Assembly (NCBI RefSeq): GCF_900291465.1
Contig: NZ_LT985808.1
Coordinates: 3,172,539-3,236,538, forward strand
Length of the DNA stretch: 64,000 bases
Source: Bacteroides sp. Marseille-P3684
GTDB lineage: Bacteria > Bacteroidota > Bacteroidia > Bacteroidales > Bacteroidaceae
Reading direction: 5' to 3'
Part shown: piece after piece, positions 42,853-53,204 of the stretch
Layout of the letters: every line of letters begins with the position of its first letter
Position numbering within the stretch: position 1 is the first letter of the stretch
Position numbers and translations under genes: made by a program
Notes under the pieces: model-generated
What the model was told of the DNA's origin: nothing
What the model saw: the letters and a program-made list of their open reading frames with translations, nothing else
Database searches by the model: none

Positions 42853-44802
42853 GTGATATCAGTTGAAAATTTAAAGGTGGAGTTTGGCGTCACCCCGCTA
42901 TTCGACGACGTGTCATTCGTCATCAACAAGAAAGACCGCATCGCCCTGGTCGGGAAGAACGGTGCCGGCAAATCCACCATGTTGAAGATTCTGGCAGGGC
43001 TGCAACGACCCACATCGGGCGTGGTTGCCGTGCCGCGTGAAGTAACCATCGGCTATCTGCCGCAGGTCATGGTGCTGAGCGACGAGTGTACCGTCATGGA
43101 AGAGGCGGAAAAGGCATTTGAACACATCGCCGAGATGCAGGCAGCCCTGGAACGGATGAACCAGGAACTGGCAGACCGCACCGACTACGAGTCAGAGAGT
43201 TACCACGCACTCATCGAACGTTTCACCCGCGAGAACGAACGCTTCCTCATGATGGGTGGAACGAACTATCAGGCAGAAATAGAACGCACCTTGCAGGGAC
43301 TGGGCTTCAGCCGTGCCGACTTTGACCGTCCGACGTCAGAGTTCAGCGGCGGATGGCGGATGCGCATCGAGCTGGCAAAGCTGTTGCTGCGCCGTCCGGA
43401 TGTGCTTCTGCTCGACGAGCCGACGAACCACCTCGACATCGAGAGCATCCAGTGGCTGGAGAATTTCCTGGCAACACGGTGCAACGCCGTCGTCCTGGTG
43501 AGTCACGACCGCGCATTCATCAACAACGTGACAACGCGCACCATCGAAATCACCTGCGGACGCATCTACGACTACAAAGTGCCTTACGACGAGTTCGTGA
43601 AGCTCCGCAAGGAACGCCGCGAGCAGCAGCTCCGTGCCTACGAGAACCAACAGAAGCAGATACAGGACACCGAAGAGTTCATCGAACGCTTCCGCTACAA
43701 AGCCACCAAGGCGGTACAGGTGCAGAGCCGCATCAAGCAGCTGGAGAAGATTGTCCCCATCGAAGTGGATGAGGAGGACAACTCTGCCCTGAGACTGAAA
43801 TTCCCGCCTGCCATGCGCAGCGGCAACTACCCCGTCATCTGCGAGGATGTGCGCAAGGCATACGGCGAGCACGTGGTGTTCGACCATGTCACTCTCACCA
43901 TCAACCGGGGCGAGAAGGTGGCGTTCGTCGGCAAGAACGGCGAGGGAAAGTCCACGCTCGTGAAGTGCATCATGGGAGAGATTCCTTTCGACGGGAAGCT
44001 GACCATCGGACACAACGTACAGATAGGCTACTTTGCCCAGAACCAGGCACAGCTGCTCGATGAGAACCTCACCGTGTTCGACACGATAGACCGCGTGGCG
44101 ACAGGCGACGTCCGTCTGAAGATACGCGACATCCTGGGAGCCTTCATGTTCGGCGGCGAAGCGTCGGACAAGAAAGTGAAGGTGCTGTCGGGCGGTGAAC
44201 GCAGCCGCCTCGCCATGATCAAGCTGCTGCTGGAACCGGTGAACTTCCTGATTCTCGACGAACCGACGAACCACCTCGACATGCGCTCGAAGGATGTACT
44301 CAAGGATGCCATCCGCGACTTTGACGGCACGGTGATTGTCGTCAGCCACGACCGTGAGTTCCTCGACGGACTGGTCACCAAGGTCTATGAGTTCGGAGGC
44401 GGACAGGTGCGCGAACACCTGGGAGGCATCTACGACTTCCTGCAGAAGAAGAAGATTGACTCTCTCCAGCAGTTGGCGGCTCCCACCCTGTCGACTTCAC
44501 CGACTGCCACCAAGACGGAAGAGGCTCCAGTCTCGGAAGCCAAGCTGAGCTATGAGGCACAGAAGGAGCTGGCGAAGAAAATCCGCAAGGTCGAGAAACA
44601 GGTTGCCGACTGCGAAACACGCATCGAAAAGCTGGAAGCGGACATCGCCGCACTCGAAACCCGGATGGCAACTCCGGAAGGGGCGTCGGACATGAGCCTC
44701 TACGAACAGCACACAGCCCTGAAGAAGGAACTGGATACCGCCGTGGAGGAATGGGAGAATGCCTCGATGGAACTGGACGAACTGAAAGAACAAACCAATT
44801 AG
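42853..44802 (+). CDS. ABC-F family ATPase (ribosome-associated)
   Basis: 649 residues from a GTG start (VISVENLKVEFGVTP). The frame is open to 42571, but that stretch is the palindrome array and lies before the promoter box. Two ABC domains are present: Walker A GKNGAGKST and GKNGEGKST, signatures FSGGWRMRIEL and LSGGERSRLAM, and Walker B LLLDEPTNHLDI and LILDEPTNHLDM. The interdomain linker is charged (FIERFRYKATKAVQVQSRIK). A C-terminal coiled coil (EKQVADCETRIEKLEADIAA) recalls the Uup group. There are no membrane segments, so it acts on ribosomes rather than in transport. An M13 peptidase gene starts 7 bp after it. Confidence 0.92.
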   Translation: MISVENLKVEFGVTPLFDDVSFVINKKDRIALVGKNGAGKSTMLKILAGLQRPTSGVVAVPREVTIGYLPQVMVLSDECTVMEEAEKAFEHIAEMQAALERMNQELADRTDYESESYHALIERFTRENERFLMMGGTNYQAEIERTLQGLGFSRADFDRPTSEFSGGWRMRIELAKLLLRRPDVLLLDEPTNHLDIESIQWLENFLATRCNAVVLVSHDRAFINNVTTRTIEITCGRIYDYKVPYDEFVKLRKERREQQLRAYENQQKQIQDTEEFIERFRYKATKAVQVQSRIKQLEKIVPIEVDEEDNSALRLKFPPAMRSGNYPVICEDVRKAYGEHVVFDHVTLTINRGEKVAFVGKNGEGKSTLVKCIMGEIPFDGKLTIGHNVQIGYFAQNQAQLLDENLTVFDTIDRVATGDVRLKIRDILGAFMFGGEASDKKVKVLSGGERSRLAMIKLLLEPVNFLILDEPTNHLDMRSKDVLKDAIRDFDGTVIVVSHDREFLDGLVTKVYEFGGGQVREHLGGIYDFLQKKKIDSLQQLAAPTLSTSPTATKTEEAPVSEAKLSYEAQKELAKKIRKVEKQVADCETRIEKLEADIAALETRMATPEGASDMSLYEQHTALKKELDTAVEEWENASMELDELKEQTN

Positions 44803-44809
44803 TTACGCT

Positions 44810-46855
44810 ATGAAGATAAAACATTGTTTACCCATTGTCACGCTGGCCATGATGAGCCTGGCCGGTTGCGACAAGAAGCCGGCTCCGCTGACTGCCGGCA
44901 TCAATCCCGCCGACATGGACACGACCATCGCTCCGGGAACAGACTTCTACCACTATGCCTGCGGTGGCTGGATCAAGAACCATCCGCTCACGGCAGAGTA
45001 TTCACAGTTCGGCACGTTCAACGAACTGCGCGAGAACAACCGCAAGCAGCTGCACGACATCATCACCGCCCTCGCTGCTCCTGAAGCAGAGAACCAGCCG
45101 GGAAGCATCGAGCAGAAAATCGGCGACCTGTACAACATCGTGATGGACTCCGTCCGCCTGAACAACGAGGGCATCGAGCCCGTCCGTTCAGACATGAGCG
45201 CCATCCTTGCCATCAAGGAGAAGGACCAGATTCTTCCGGCAATGAACCTGCTGATGATGAAGGGTACACCCGGATACTTCGGGACCTACATCGGTGCTGA
45301 CATGAAGAACAGCAGCATGAACCTGGTGGGCGTATGCCAGGGAGGCATCACACTGGGCGAGAAGGAATACTACCTCGACAACGACGACAAGACCAAAGAA
45401 ATCCGGGAGAAATACAAACAGTACATCGTCAACCTCTTCAAGCTTTTCGGCACGGACGAAGCGAATGCGAAGTGGAAGATGGAGGCTGTCATGGAGATTG
45501 AGACACGCCTGGCAAAAGCATCGCTCAGCGCAGTCGAGCTCCGCGACCCTGCCAACAGCTATCATAAGATGACGCTCGACGAACTGAAGAAGGAGGTGCC
45601 GGGCATCAACTGGGACGTGCACTTCAAGTCACTGGGCATCGAGGGACTGAAAGAGCTGAGCCTCGACCATCCGAAGTTCCTGAAGGAGGTGGCAGACATC
45701 CTCAACAACGTAGACCTTGACAAGCAGAAGGCCTACATGACCTGGAAGCTCATCAACAGTGCAGCCGACTGCCTGAGCGACGAAATCAGTGCCGAACAGT
45801 TCAACTTCTTCGGACGCACGATGTCCGGACAGCAAGAGCAGTCAGCCCGTTGGAAACGTGCGGTCAACACCGTCGAGGCTTGTCTGGGTGAAGGCTTGGG
45901 ACAGATGTACGTGAAGAAATACTTCCCCGTGGAAGCCAAAGAGCGGATGCTTGCTCTCGTGAAGAACCTGCAGACCTCCCTCAAGGAGCGCATCCAGGCT
46001 CAGGAGTGGATGAGCGACAGCACCAAGGCACGTGCTTTCGAGAAGCTCGATGCCTTCTACGTGAAGATTGGTTATCCCGACAAATGGACGGACTACACCG
46101 ACCTGACCATCGACAAGTCGTCCAGCTACTGGGTGAACGCACAACGTGCCAGCATGTTCGGATGGCGCAAGATGATTGCCGACAAGTATAACAAACCGGT
46201 GGACCGCGATGAATGGCAGATGACTCCGCAGACCATCAATGCCTATTACAACCCGACGACCAACGAAATCTGTTTCCCTGCCGGCATCCTGCAACCGCCG
46301 TTCTTTGACATGGCAGCCGACGATGCCTACAACTACGGCGCCATCGGCGTAGTCATCGGACACGAGATGACTCACGGATTCGACGACCAGGGACGTCAGT
46401 TCAACAAGGACGGCAACTTCATGGACTGGTGGGCAGAAGGTGATGCCGAGAAGTTCAATGCCCGTGCACAGGTGATGGTGGACTTCTTCAACAACATCAA
46501 CGTCCTCCCCGACCTGAAGGCAAACGGACAGCTGACATTGGGCGAGAACATTGCCGACCACGGCGGTCTGAACGTCGCCTTCCAGGCTTATAAGAATGCA
46601 ACGAAGGATGCCCCGTTGGCAGACAAGGAAGGCTTCACGGCTGACCAACGTTTCTTCCTGGCTTATGCCCGTCTGTGGGCGAACAATATCCGCGAAGAGG
46701 CCATCCGCAACCTGACGAAGAGCGACCCGCACTCTCTGGGCGAATGGCGTGTGAACGGTGCGCTGCCGCACATCGACGCGTGGTATGATGCGTTCCACAT
46801 TACCGAGAACGATCCGCTCTACATCCCGAAGGACAAGCGGGTCAACATCTGGTAA
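44810..46855 (+). CDS. pepO: M13-family zinc metallopeptidase lipoprotein
   Basis: 681 residues. A lipobox (SLAGC) is followed by DKKP, suggesting a membrane-anchored periplasmic or surface enzyme. The catalytic core is VVIGHEMTHGFDDQGRQF (HExTH; third ligand Glu in GENIADHGG), preceded by NAYYNPTTNEICFPAGILQP, the family substrate-binding stretch. The C-terminus VNIW matches the family pattern ending in W. It cleaves oligopeptides. It lies 7 bp downstream of the ABC-F gene and has a strong terminator. Confidence 0.94.
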   Translation: MKIKHCLPIVTLAMMSLAGCDKKPAPLTAGINPADMDTTIAPGTDFYHYACGGWIKNHPLTAEYSQFGTFNELRENNRKQLHDIITALAAPEAENQPGSIEQKIGDLYNIVMDSVRLNNEGIEPVRSDMSAILAIKEKDQILPAMNLLMMKGTPGYFGTYIGADMKNSSMNLVGVCQGGITLGEKEYYLDNDDKTKEIREKYKQYIVNLFKLFGTDEANAKWKMEAVMEIETRLAKASLSAVELRDPANSYHKMTLDELKKEVPGINWDVHFKSLGIEGLKELSLDHPKFLKEVADILNNVDLDKQKAYMTWKLINSAADCLSDEISAEQFNFFGRTMSGQQEQSARWKRAVNTVEACLGEGLGQMYVKKYFPVEAKERMLALVKNLQTSLKERIQAQEWMSDSTKARAFEKLDAFYVKIGYPDKWTDYTDLTIDKSSSYWVNAQRASMFGWRKMIADKYNKPVDRDEWQMTPQTINAYYNPTTNEICFPAGILQPPFFDMAADDAYNYGAIGVVIGHEMTHGFDDQGRQFNKDGNFMDWWAEGDAEKFNARAQVMVDFFNNINVLPDLKANGQLTLGENIADHGGLNVAFQAYKNATKDAPLADKEGFTADQRFFLAYARLWANNIREEAIRNLTKSDPHSLGEWRVNGALPHIDAWYDAFHITENDPLYIPKDKRVNIW

Positions 46856-46894
46856 GCCCGATACGGTTTACTCTGTGAACGTGTAAGAGACTTG

Positions 46895-46940
46895 AGCAGG
46901 GAAAGAAGCCGACACCCCGGTTTCTTTCCCTGCTTCTTTT
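46895..46940 (+). terminator. Rho-independent terminator of pepO
   Basis: AGCAGGGAAAGAA / TTCTTTCCCTGCT is followed by TCTTTT. Confidence 0.88.
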
Positions 46941-47004
46941 ATGCCCTGGTCCCGGACAATCACTATCTTTGCGGAAACGACCGATACTATATAAAATCAC
47001 GGTA

Positions 47005-47126
47005 GACGACCATTCACCAAGCAAATACAATTGTCCGACGGATTGAAAACAAGTGATTGATTTGCCTGGCACAAGAGCTTGATCGGACAAGGACTTGTGT
47101 TTGTCCGATTAAGCGCAAATGTCCAG
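47005..47126. repeat. Degenerate 22-bp-spaced symmetric motifs
   Basis: ACAATTGTCCGA (47027), ACAAGTGATTGA (47049), ACAAGAGCTTGA (47071) and ACTTGTGTTTGT (47093) are 22 bp apart, and several are short palindromes. A hairpin TCGGACAA / TTGTCCGA overlaps. The rest of the 46856-47203 gap holds only the two terminators. The match to the clear arrays is weak. Confidence 0.35.
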
Positions 47127-47140
47127 AGGACGATAACCCA

Positions 47141-47174
47141 AAAAGGCTGTGCCACAAAAAACGTGACACAGCCT
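47141..47174 (-). terminator. Terminator of the bamD-rpoZ-DUF4293 operon
   Basis: AGGCTGTGCCAC / GTGACACAGCCT has an A-run on its left side, giving a U tract on the minus strand. Confidence 0.85.
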
Positions 47175-47203
47175 CTATTTGAATACTATCTAATATAATC
47201 CGA

Positions 47204-47662
47204 TTACCTCAGACGGTCGGCAGCCCGCACCAGACGCTCGTCCTTGCGGATGCCACGGATGGCGAGCAAGTCAAGAATAATGGCAACCAGTGGAAGAACC
47301 GCTCCGGTACCACAATGGAAAGTGGCACCTGCCAACTGCTCATTGTACGCCATCAGGAAGGCAGCAAACGTCGCATACCAGCCCAACGTGACCAAGATGT
47401 TGAAGATTGTCAGACGTACCTGCAACTTACGGTTCTTATACAGAAAGATGGTCGCAAAAGTAATGATGGCAGCGAGCAATGCAATGGCAAAGATACCCCA
47501 GCATGAACCGTCACGTCCTGCCCCGGCAAGCTCCAGACCGTAAGCATAGAAAGACGACAGACTGCCGTCCTGCCCGACATAAAGCCCCAACGGCATGCTC
47601 ATGGTCACACCCATCAGTACCACGACCAGCAACAGATAAGCACTTTGTATACGCTGAATCAT
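47204..47662 (-). CDS. DUF4293 membrane protein
   Basis: 152 residues and four transmembrane segments. It starts MIQRIQSAYLLLVVVLMGVT, the hallmark N-terminus of DUF4293. A short external loop after segment 1 (GQDGSLSSFYAYGLELAGAG) precedes three more helices, and the C-terminus is basic (IRGIRKDERLVRAADRLR). It is the third gene after bamD and rpoZ, two bases from rpoZ, an order conserved in Bacteroidales. The function is unknown. Confidence 0.88.
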   Translation of the reverse strand: MIQRIQSAYLLLVVVLMGVTMSMPLGLYVGQDGSLSSFYAYGLELAGAGRDGSCWGIFAIALLAAIITFATIFLYKNRKLQVRLTIFNILVTLGWYATFAAFLMAYNEQLAGATFHCGTGAVLPLVAIILDLLAIRGIRKDERLVRAADRLR

Positions 47663-47664
47663 AC

Positions 47665-48000
47665 TTACTGCAGTTTCTCTTTCTCCTTAGCAGGATTTCT
47701 GAAATACACCTTGCCCTCGATATACTCTTGCGTAGCAATCAGCGTCGGCTTCGGCAATTTCTCATAGTAACGCGAAATCTCGATCTGCTCCCTGTTCTCA
47801 GACACCTCGTCCATGCTGTCGTTGTAAGAAGCAAACTCCTGAAGCTTCTTCGAAAGGTCGTTCTTGATTTCAACACTAATCTGGTTGGCACGCTTACCGA
47901 TGATAACCACCGTTTCGTAAATGTTGCCTGTGTCCTCACACAGTTCCATCAAGTCGCGTGTCACCGTAGTGGTGGGCGCATTCGTTTTTCTGTAATCCAT
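47665..48000 (-). CDS. rpoZ: RNA polymerase omega-like subunit
   Basis: 111 residues from MDYRKTNAPTTTVTRDLMEL; an upstream frame to 48027 adds only leader sequence. The conserved omega-like helix is TGNIYETVVIIGKRANQIS. The Bacteroidetes form has a C-terminal extension, here YYEKLPKPTLIATQEYIEGK, and is more divergent than the E. coli protein. The position directly after bamD and before DUF4293 supports the call. Confidence 0.82.
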   Translation of the reverse strand: MDYRKTNAPTTTVTRDLMELCEDTGNIYETVVIIGKRANQISVEIKNDLSKKLQEFASYNDSMDEVSENREQIEISRYYEKLPKPTLIATQEYIEGKVYFRNPAKEKEKLQ

Positions 48001-48030
48001 AATTCTTCTATTCCTTATTATATACAATGA

Positions 48031-48840
48031 CTAGTCTTTGATATGTTTGTTCGCTTCATTGAACATCTTGTCGACGTCCTTCAGGTACTTGCTTTCAGGG
48101 AATTCGTTCTTGAAGGCATAATACTCGTCAACCACGTCGCGATAACGCTCTTCCCGCTTCTCGACGACACTCTCGCTCGCCATTTTGTACTTCGCCAGGA
48201 ACACCAGGTAAGAAAGGTCCTCGCGACGTTTTGCATACGGGAAGTCCTGCAAGGCATTCTGCGCCGTGATGACACACGAACGGTAGTTGTTGCCCATGTA
48301 GTTGCCCAGGTTATAGTACAGACGCGCCGAGAGATATTCTTTCTCCACCAGCTTGTCCTGCAACTCGAACATCATCCGCTGTGCCTCATCCTTGTAAACA
48401 CTGCTCGGATAATACTCGCAGAACACCTGGATTTCATTGATGGCTTCAAACGTACTGGTCTGGTCCAGACGAGGCTCGGGGGTATCATTATAGAGTGACT
48501 TGCAAGTGTAGAAACGTGCCAGCTCGGCAAACTCGCCACGCGGATACGTCGTGTAGTATTTTTTAAACGTTGAAGAAGCCTCCAGCCAGTCGCCTTGCCC
48601 GTAGTAACACATGGCAAGCATGTAAAGTGACTCTTCTGCCTTGCCGCTACCTTTCAGGATGGCAATCATGTCATTCAGCACCACAGAGGCTTTGGTATAC
48701 TGCCCGCTAAAGAAATATTCCTTGGCAGCTTCATAGCGGTATGAATAATCCTGGCTCTTGAGTACCTTGTTATAATCTCCACACGATGTCATCAGACAGG
48801 CAGAAACTAAGGCTATTGCAGTTATACTTTTCTTCATCAT
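48031..48840 (-). CDS. bamD: Outer-membrane assembly lipoprotein BamD
   Basis: 269 residues. The lipobox is LMTSC, followed by GDYNKVLKSQD. The mature part has five TPR-like helical hairpins (YEAAKEYFFSGQYTKASVVL, YMLAMCYYGQGDWLEASSTF and KAFPYAK-like NALQDFPYAKRRED). BamD works with BamA to insert beta-barrel proteins, including the SusC and TonB receptors in this window. A promoter (TAAATTTG with GTTG 20 bp upstream) lies at plus 48857-48888. It is first in the operon with rpoZ and DUF4293. Confidence 0.92.
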   Translation of the reverse strand: MMKKSITAIALVSACLMTSCGDYNKVLKSQDYSYRYEAAKEYFFSGQYTKASVVLNDMIAILKGSGKAEESLYMLAMCYYGQGDWLEASSTFKKYYTTYPRGEFAELARFYTCKSLYNDTPEPRLDQTSTFEAINEIQVFCEYYPSSVYKDEAQRMMFELQDKLVEKEYLSARLYYNLGNYMGNNYRSCVITAQNALQDFPYAKRREDLSYLVFLAKYKMASESVVEKREERYRDVVDEYYAFKNEFPESKYLKDVDKMFNEANKHIKD

Positions 48841-48856
48841 ACTTCAAAATAATGTG

Positions 48857-48888
48857 CAAATTTATAGAGAAGCGGTGAATAAGCCAAC
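48857..48888 (-). promoter_or_regulatory. Promoter of bamD
   Basis: On the minus strand, GTTG (plus 48885-48888), a 20-bp spacer and TAAATTTG (plus 48857-48864). Confidence 0.6.
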
Positions 48889-48942
48889 GAAGCCCTTCTT
48901 TTTTAAGCTATTTTTTCGAAGCTGACGGAGTTTTCAGGCCTT

Positions 48943-50976
48943 TCAGTCAGCTTTCTCCTTCAGCAGGTCTTCGAGCTTGAGCAGTTCGTCACGATATTGG
49001 GCTGCCTGGATGAACTCCAGCTTCTTGGCGGCATCCTGCATCAGTTTGCGGGTACGCTCGATGCTCTTCTCAAGCTGCGGACGGCTCATGTACTCCACCA
49101 CAGGGTCGGCAGCCATGCTGGCATAGTCCGGTTCCACGTATGCCTTCGGTTCCCGGGTATCGGCTTGAGTCTCCTCTCCTGCCCCCAACAGGGCTGCCGT
49201 GGTACGCGCCTTCTTGATTTGTTGCGGTGTGATGCCGTGTTCCTCATTATATGCCAACTGCTTGGCACGCCGACGATTCGTCTCGTCAATCGTCTGTTGC
49301 ATGCTGTCGGTGATTTTATCGGCATACATGATTACCTTTCCGTTGACATTGCGGGCTGCACGTCCTGCCGTCTGCGTCAGCGAACGGTGACTGCGCAGGA
49401 AACCCTCCTTGTCCGCATCGAGGATGGCAACGAGCGACACTTCCGGCAGGTCCAGTCCTTCACGCAGCAGGTTCACCCCGATGAGTACGTCATAGATGCC
49501 TTGGCGCAAGTCGTCCATGATTTTCACCCGTTCCAGTGTGTCGACATCGCTATGGATATAGTTGCAACGCACCTCGTTGCGTGCCAGGTAGTCTGTCAGT
49601 TCCTCCGCCATGCGCTTGGTCAGCGTGGTCACCAGCACACGCTCGTTTTTCTCGATGCGCTGCTGGATTTCCTCCATCAGGTCATCGATCTGGTTCAGAC
49701 TGGGACGTACCTCAATGACCGGGTCAAGCAGGCCCGTGGGACGGATTACCTGCTCCACCACGACTCCCTCGCTCTTCTCCAGTTCATAGTCTGCCGGAGT
49801 GGCGCTCACATAGATGACTTGTTTGGCAAGTTCTTCAAACTCTTCGAATTTCAGCGGACGGTTGTCAAGTGCAGCCGGAAGCCGGAAGCCATAGTCCACC
49901 AGATTGGTCTTACGGGCACGGTCTCCTCCGTACATGGCACGTATCTGCGGCACACTCACGTGGCTCTCATCGATGACAATGAGGAAGTCTTCGGGAAAGA
50001 AATCCAGCAAACAGTAAGGACGGGTACCGGCAGCGCGTCCGTCAAAATAACGGGAGTAGTTCTCAATGCCCGAACAGTGCCCCAGCTCACGAATCATCTC
50101 CATGTCATACGTCACACGTTCATACAGGCGTTTGGCCTCGAAGGGTTTGCCTATCTCCTTGAAGTATTCCACCTGTTTTGTCAGGTCGTCCTCTATCTGG
50201 TGAATGGCACGCAAGGTACTCTCCTTGGTTGTCATGAAGAGGTTTGCCGGATAGATGCGGAACTCGTCATAGTCCATGATGCGGTGCCCGCTCACGGGGT
50301 CTACTTCCTCGATGGCATCAATCTCATCATCCCAGAACACGACCCGCAACAGGTTGTCACTGTATGCCAGGAAAATGTCTACCGTATCTCCTTTCACACG
50401 GAAGTTGCCGCGATTCAGGTCCATGTCGTTGCGCACATAGAGGCTGTCGACCAACCGGCGCAGGAAGACGTTCCGGTCGATTTTCTGTCCACGACGTACA
50501 TCGATGACATTGTCGTAAAAGTCTGCCGGGTTACCCATGCCGTAGATGCATGACACCGACGAGACCACCACCACATCCTTCCGTCCGGAGAGCAGAGCCG
50601 ACGTGGCAGCCAGACGCAACTTGTCTATCTCGTCATTGATGGCAAGGTCCTTCTCGATATACGTGTCCGTCGAAGGCAGATAAGCCTCCGGCTGGTAATA
50701 GTCATAATAGGAAACGTAATATTCCACCGCATTGTGCGGGAAGAAATTCTTGAATTCGCCGTAAAGCTGTGCGGCGAGGGTCTTGTTGTGACTCAGGATA
50801 AGCGTCGGCTTGTTGACATTCTTGATGACGTTGGCAATGGTGAACGTCTTGCCCGAGCCGGTCACTCCCAGCAGGGTCTGTGCCGGTGCTCCCTCCAGTA
50901 CGCCTTCTGTCAGTTGTGCGATAGCCTCCGGCTGGTCACCGGTAGGCTGATAATCAGATACCAATTCAAAGTCCAT
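48943..50976 (-). CDS. uvrB: Excinuclease ABC subunit B
   Basis: 677 residues. Walker A is GVTGSGKT at 37-44, and the DNA-opening beta-hairpin region contains [20 protein letters not shown]. Helicase motifs include [31 protein letters not shown] and [20 protein letters not shown]. The C-terminal UVR domain, which contacts UvrC, is at about 635-670 ([20 protein letters not shown]). UvrB verifies damage found by UvrA, encoded 40 kb away on the same strand. It is monocistronic. Confidence 0.97.
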   Translation of the reverse strand: MDFELVSDYQPTGDQPEAIAQLTEGVLEGAPAQTLLGVTGSGKTFTIANVIKNVNKPTLILSHNKTLAAQLYGEFKNFFPHNAVEYYVSYYDYYQPEAYLPSTDTYIEKDLAINDEIDKLRLAATSALLSGRKDVVVVSSVSCIYGMGNPADFYDNVIDVRRGQKIDRNVFLRRLVDSLYVRNDMDLNRGNFRVKGDTVDIFLAYSDNLLRVVFWDDEIDAIEEVDPVSGHRIMDYDEFRIYPANLFMTTKESTLRAIHQIEDDLTKQVEYFKEIGKPFEAKRLYERVTYDMEMIRELGHCSGIENYSRYFDGRAAGTRPYCLLDFFPEDFLIVIDESHVSVPQIRAMYGGDRARKTNLVDYGFRLPAALDNRPLKFEEFEELAKQVIYVSATPADYELEKSEGVVVEQVIRPTGLLDPVIEVRPSLNQIDDLMEEIQQRIEKNERVLVTTLTKRMAEELTDYLARNEVRCNYIHSDVDTLERVKIMDDLRQGIYDVLIGVNLLREGLDLPEVSLVAILDADKEGFLRSHRSLTQTAGRAARNVNGKVIMYADKITDSMQQTIDETNRRRAKQLAYNEEHGITPQQIKKARTTAALLGAGEETQADTREPKAYVEPDYASMAADPVVEYMSRPQLEKSIERTRKLMQDAAKKLEFIQAAQYRDELLKLEDLLKEKAD

Positions 50977-51061
50977 AACTCATATCCTCCTTCATTGGTT
51001 AGGAAGTGCAAAGTTATGGATTTTCACCGATACCACCGCGCATCCCCTCATGAGGAATAGC

Positions 51062-51100
51062 AAAAAAGCAACACAGCCCCACCTTAACGATGGAGCTGTG
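51062..51100 (-). terminator. Terminator of the DUF349 gene
   Basis: CACAGCcCCA / TGGaGCTGTG has an A-run on its left side, 23 bp after the stop codon on the minus strand. Confidence 0.82.
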
Positions 51101-51122
51101 CAGAACTATTGCAAATTGGTTC

Positions 51123-52973
51123 TTATTGGTTCATGGAGTCTTCCAGGGTACGGATTTGCTCTTCCAGTACCTGCAAGTCCGCCTTCAGCTTGTCGACCTT
51201 GCGATTGATTTCGTTGACCAGGCTGTTGCCCTTCTTGGACGCTGCCGTGAGGAAGCCCAGGTTGTTCTCATACGTCTGTATTTCACTCTTCTTGGCTTCA
51301 TACTGACGAATCAGCCGTTCGCGCTCGCGCTGCATGCTGTTGCCCTCCTTGCCTGCCATTTCCTTTACGTTGGAACGGAAGTTGGTCATCCGGCGTTGGG
51401 CTGCGGTCAGGTTGAGTCGGTCAAACAGTTCATCGACCAGCTTGTGGAACTCCTTGTAGAGCTTGTCTTTGTCACGGAAGGGCACATGTCCCGTATTGTT
51501 CCATTCCTTGATGGCATCGCGGACGGTCTTTTCCGTATTTTCATCATCGGGCTGTTCCACGAGCGCCTTCAGACGTGCCAGGATACCCCGCTTCGTCTCC
51601 AGGTTATCCAGTTCGGCAGAATGCTGGGACGAGGTGGCACGCTTCTTCTGCTCAAAGAAATAGTCACAGGCAGAGATGAAGCGCTTCCATACGGCATCCG
51701 AATATTTCTTCTGTACGGGACCGATGGTCTTCCACTCTTTTTGCAGACGCGTCAGCTTGTCACCGGTCTCCTTCCAGTCAGTGCTGTCCTTCAAGGCCTC
51801 AGCCTGTTCGCAGAGTGCCTTTTTCTTGGCAAGGTTGTTGAGCAACTCCTCTTTGAGCAACTTGAAGTACTCTCCCTTGCGCTTGAAGAAGTCATCACAG
51901 GCCCGGCGGAAGCGTTCGAAGATTTTGACGTTCATCTTCTGCGGGGCAAACCCGATGGTCTTCCACTTGGCTTGCAAGGCAAGTATTTCCTGGGTCTTGT
52001 TTTCCCAGTCGAGGAAAGTCTTCAGCTTGTCATACTCAGTAGCCTCCACAATCTCACAGATGACCGTCTTCTGGTCCAGGTTGTGTTGTTCTTCGGCCTT
52101 CAGCTGTTCGAAGTGCTGCTGATGCCGACGATTGACAGCCGTAGACGCAGCCTTGAAACGTGCCCAGACACTCTCCCGTAGCTCTTTCGCCACAGGTCCC
52201 GTGTCGCGGAACTCCTGATGGAGCTTTTGCAACTGGTGGAAGGCAGACACCACGTCCGGTTCGTCAGCCAGCCGTTCGGCAGCCTCACAGAGGTGCGTCT
52301 TTATCTCGAGATTCTTTTTGAAGTCATATTCGCGGAACTCATTGTTCAGTTTCAGGATGTCATAGAACTTCTCCACCTGCACCTGGTAGCTCCGCCAGAG
52401 TTCATTCACCTTGTTGGCAGGCACCAGCTTGATGTCGTTCCACTCCTGTTGCAGTTGTTTGAAGGTTGCATAACTCTTGTTTGCATCTTCAGGACTCTCT
52501 ATCAGCTCTTTCAGCTTTTCAATGATGGCAAGCTTCTTCTGAAGGTTCTCTTCCTTCAGCTGTTCCTGCTGTGCCAGCAGCGCATTCCGTTTCTCCTTGA
52601 TGTCCTTCATCACCTCCTTGTAGGTCTCCTCGTCGGGGTCGGGTGCAGGAACAAAGTCCTCTTCCGTTCCTCCGTTTTCGACGAACGCTTTGCGGGCGGC
52701 ATCAGTCTCAGCCTTATGCAGTTTGTAGAAGTTCTGTTTCAGGAAGTCCAGTTCAGCCTTGTCGGCATGCTCGATGTCCTGAGCCAGTTCTTTCAAACGT
52801 TCAATCACTTCGGCTTTGGATGATTTCAGTTCATAGGTCGCTGCTTTTTCATTTTCCATATCCGCAGTGTCGAGATTCTCGGTTTGGGGAGTTTCTTCGG
52901 GAGCTGCTTGTCTTGTGTGTTCTTCCAATTCCTCTGGTTGCAGAGCGGCATTGGTATTAAGAGAGTCCGTCAT
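51123..52973 (-). CDS. DUF349 repeat protein
   Basis: 616 residues, almost entirely alpha-helical and highly charged. At least five DUF349 repeats are visible, each with a W..I......ALW..F...CD.FF pattern: EWNDIKLVPANKVNELWRSY, EFRDTGPVAKELRESVWARF, AKWKTIGFAPQKMNVKIFER, EWKTIGPVQKKYSDAVWKRF and EWNNTGHVPFRDKDKLYKEF. The N-terminus is acidic and low-complexity, and the C-terminus is a coiled coil (NRKVDKLKADLQVLEEQIRT). The protein is conserved across Bacteroidetes and its role is unknown. It is cytoplasmic by sequence. Confidence 0.88.
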   Translation of the reverse strand: MTDSLNTNAALQPEELEEHTRQAAPEETPQTENLDTADMENEKAATYELKSSKAEVIERLKELAQDIEHADKAELDFLKQNFYKLHKAETDAARKAFVENGGTEEDFVPAPDPDEETYKEVMKDIKEKRNALLAQQEQLKEENLQKKLAIIEKLKELIESPEDANKSYATFKQLQQEWNDIKLVPANKVNELWRSYQVQVEKFYDILKLNNEFREYDFKKNLEIKTHLCEAAERLADEPDVVSAFHQLQKLHQEFRDTGPVAKELRESVWARFKAASTAVNRRHQQHFEQLKAEEQHNLDQKTVICEIVEATEYDKLKTFLDWENKTQEILALQAKWKTIGFAPQKMNVKIFERFRRACDDFFKRKGEYFKLLKEELLNNLAKKKALCEQAEALKDSTDWKETGDKLTRLQKEWKTIGPVQKKYSDAVWKRFISACDYFFEQKKRATSSQHSAELDNLETKRGILARLKALVEQPDDENTEKTVRDAIKEWNNTGHVPFRDKDKLYKEFHKLVDELFDRLNLTAAQRRMTNFRSNVKEMAGKEGNSMQRERERLIRQYEAKKSEIQTYENNLGFLTAASKKGNSLVNEINRKVDKLKADLQVLEEQIRTLEDSMNQ

Positions 52974-53204
52974 TGTTGAAAAACATTTTTAGTTATCGGG
53001 ATCCTTCTTCCCACTGTGGTTAGTTAAGCTTGGCCGGTGCTCAAACCTGTCAGTCAACAAACCTGCACGGACGGCAACTGGAGCGTCCGATGGCTGCTTG
53101 TCGACCGACTCTGTCGGGCACAGGCAAAACTTCAGTCGAATAATAACGACAAATTAAAGCAATAATCTTTTTATATCATAACAAAAACTTAGGTTTTTTG
53201 CGGT

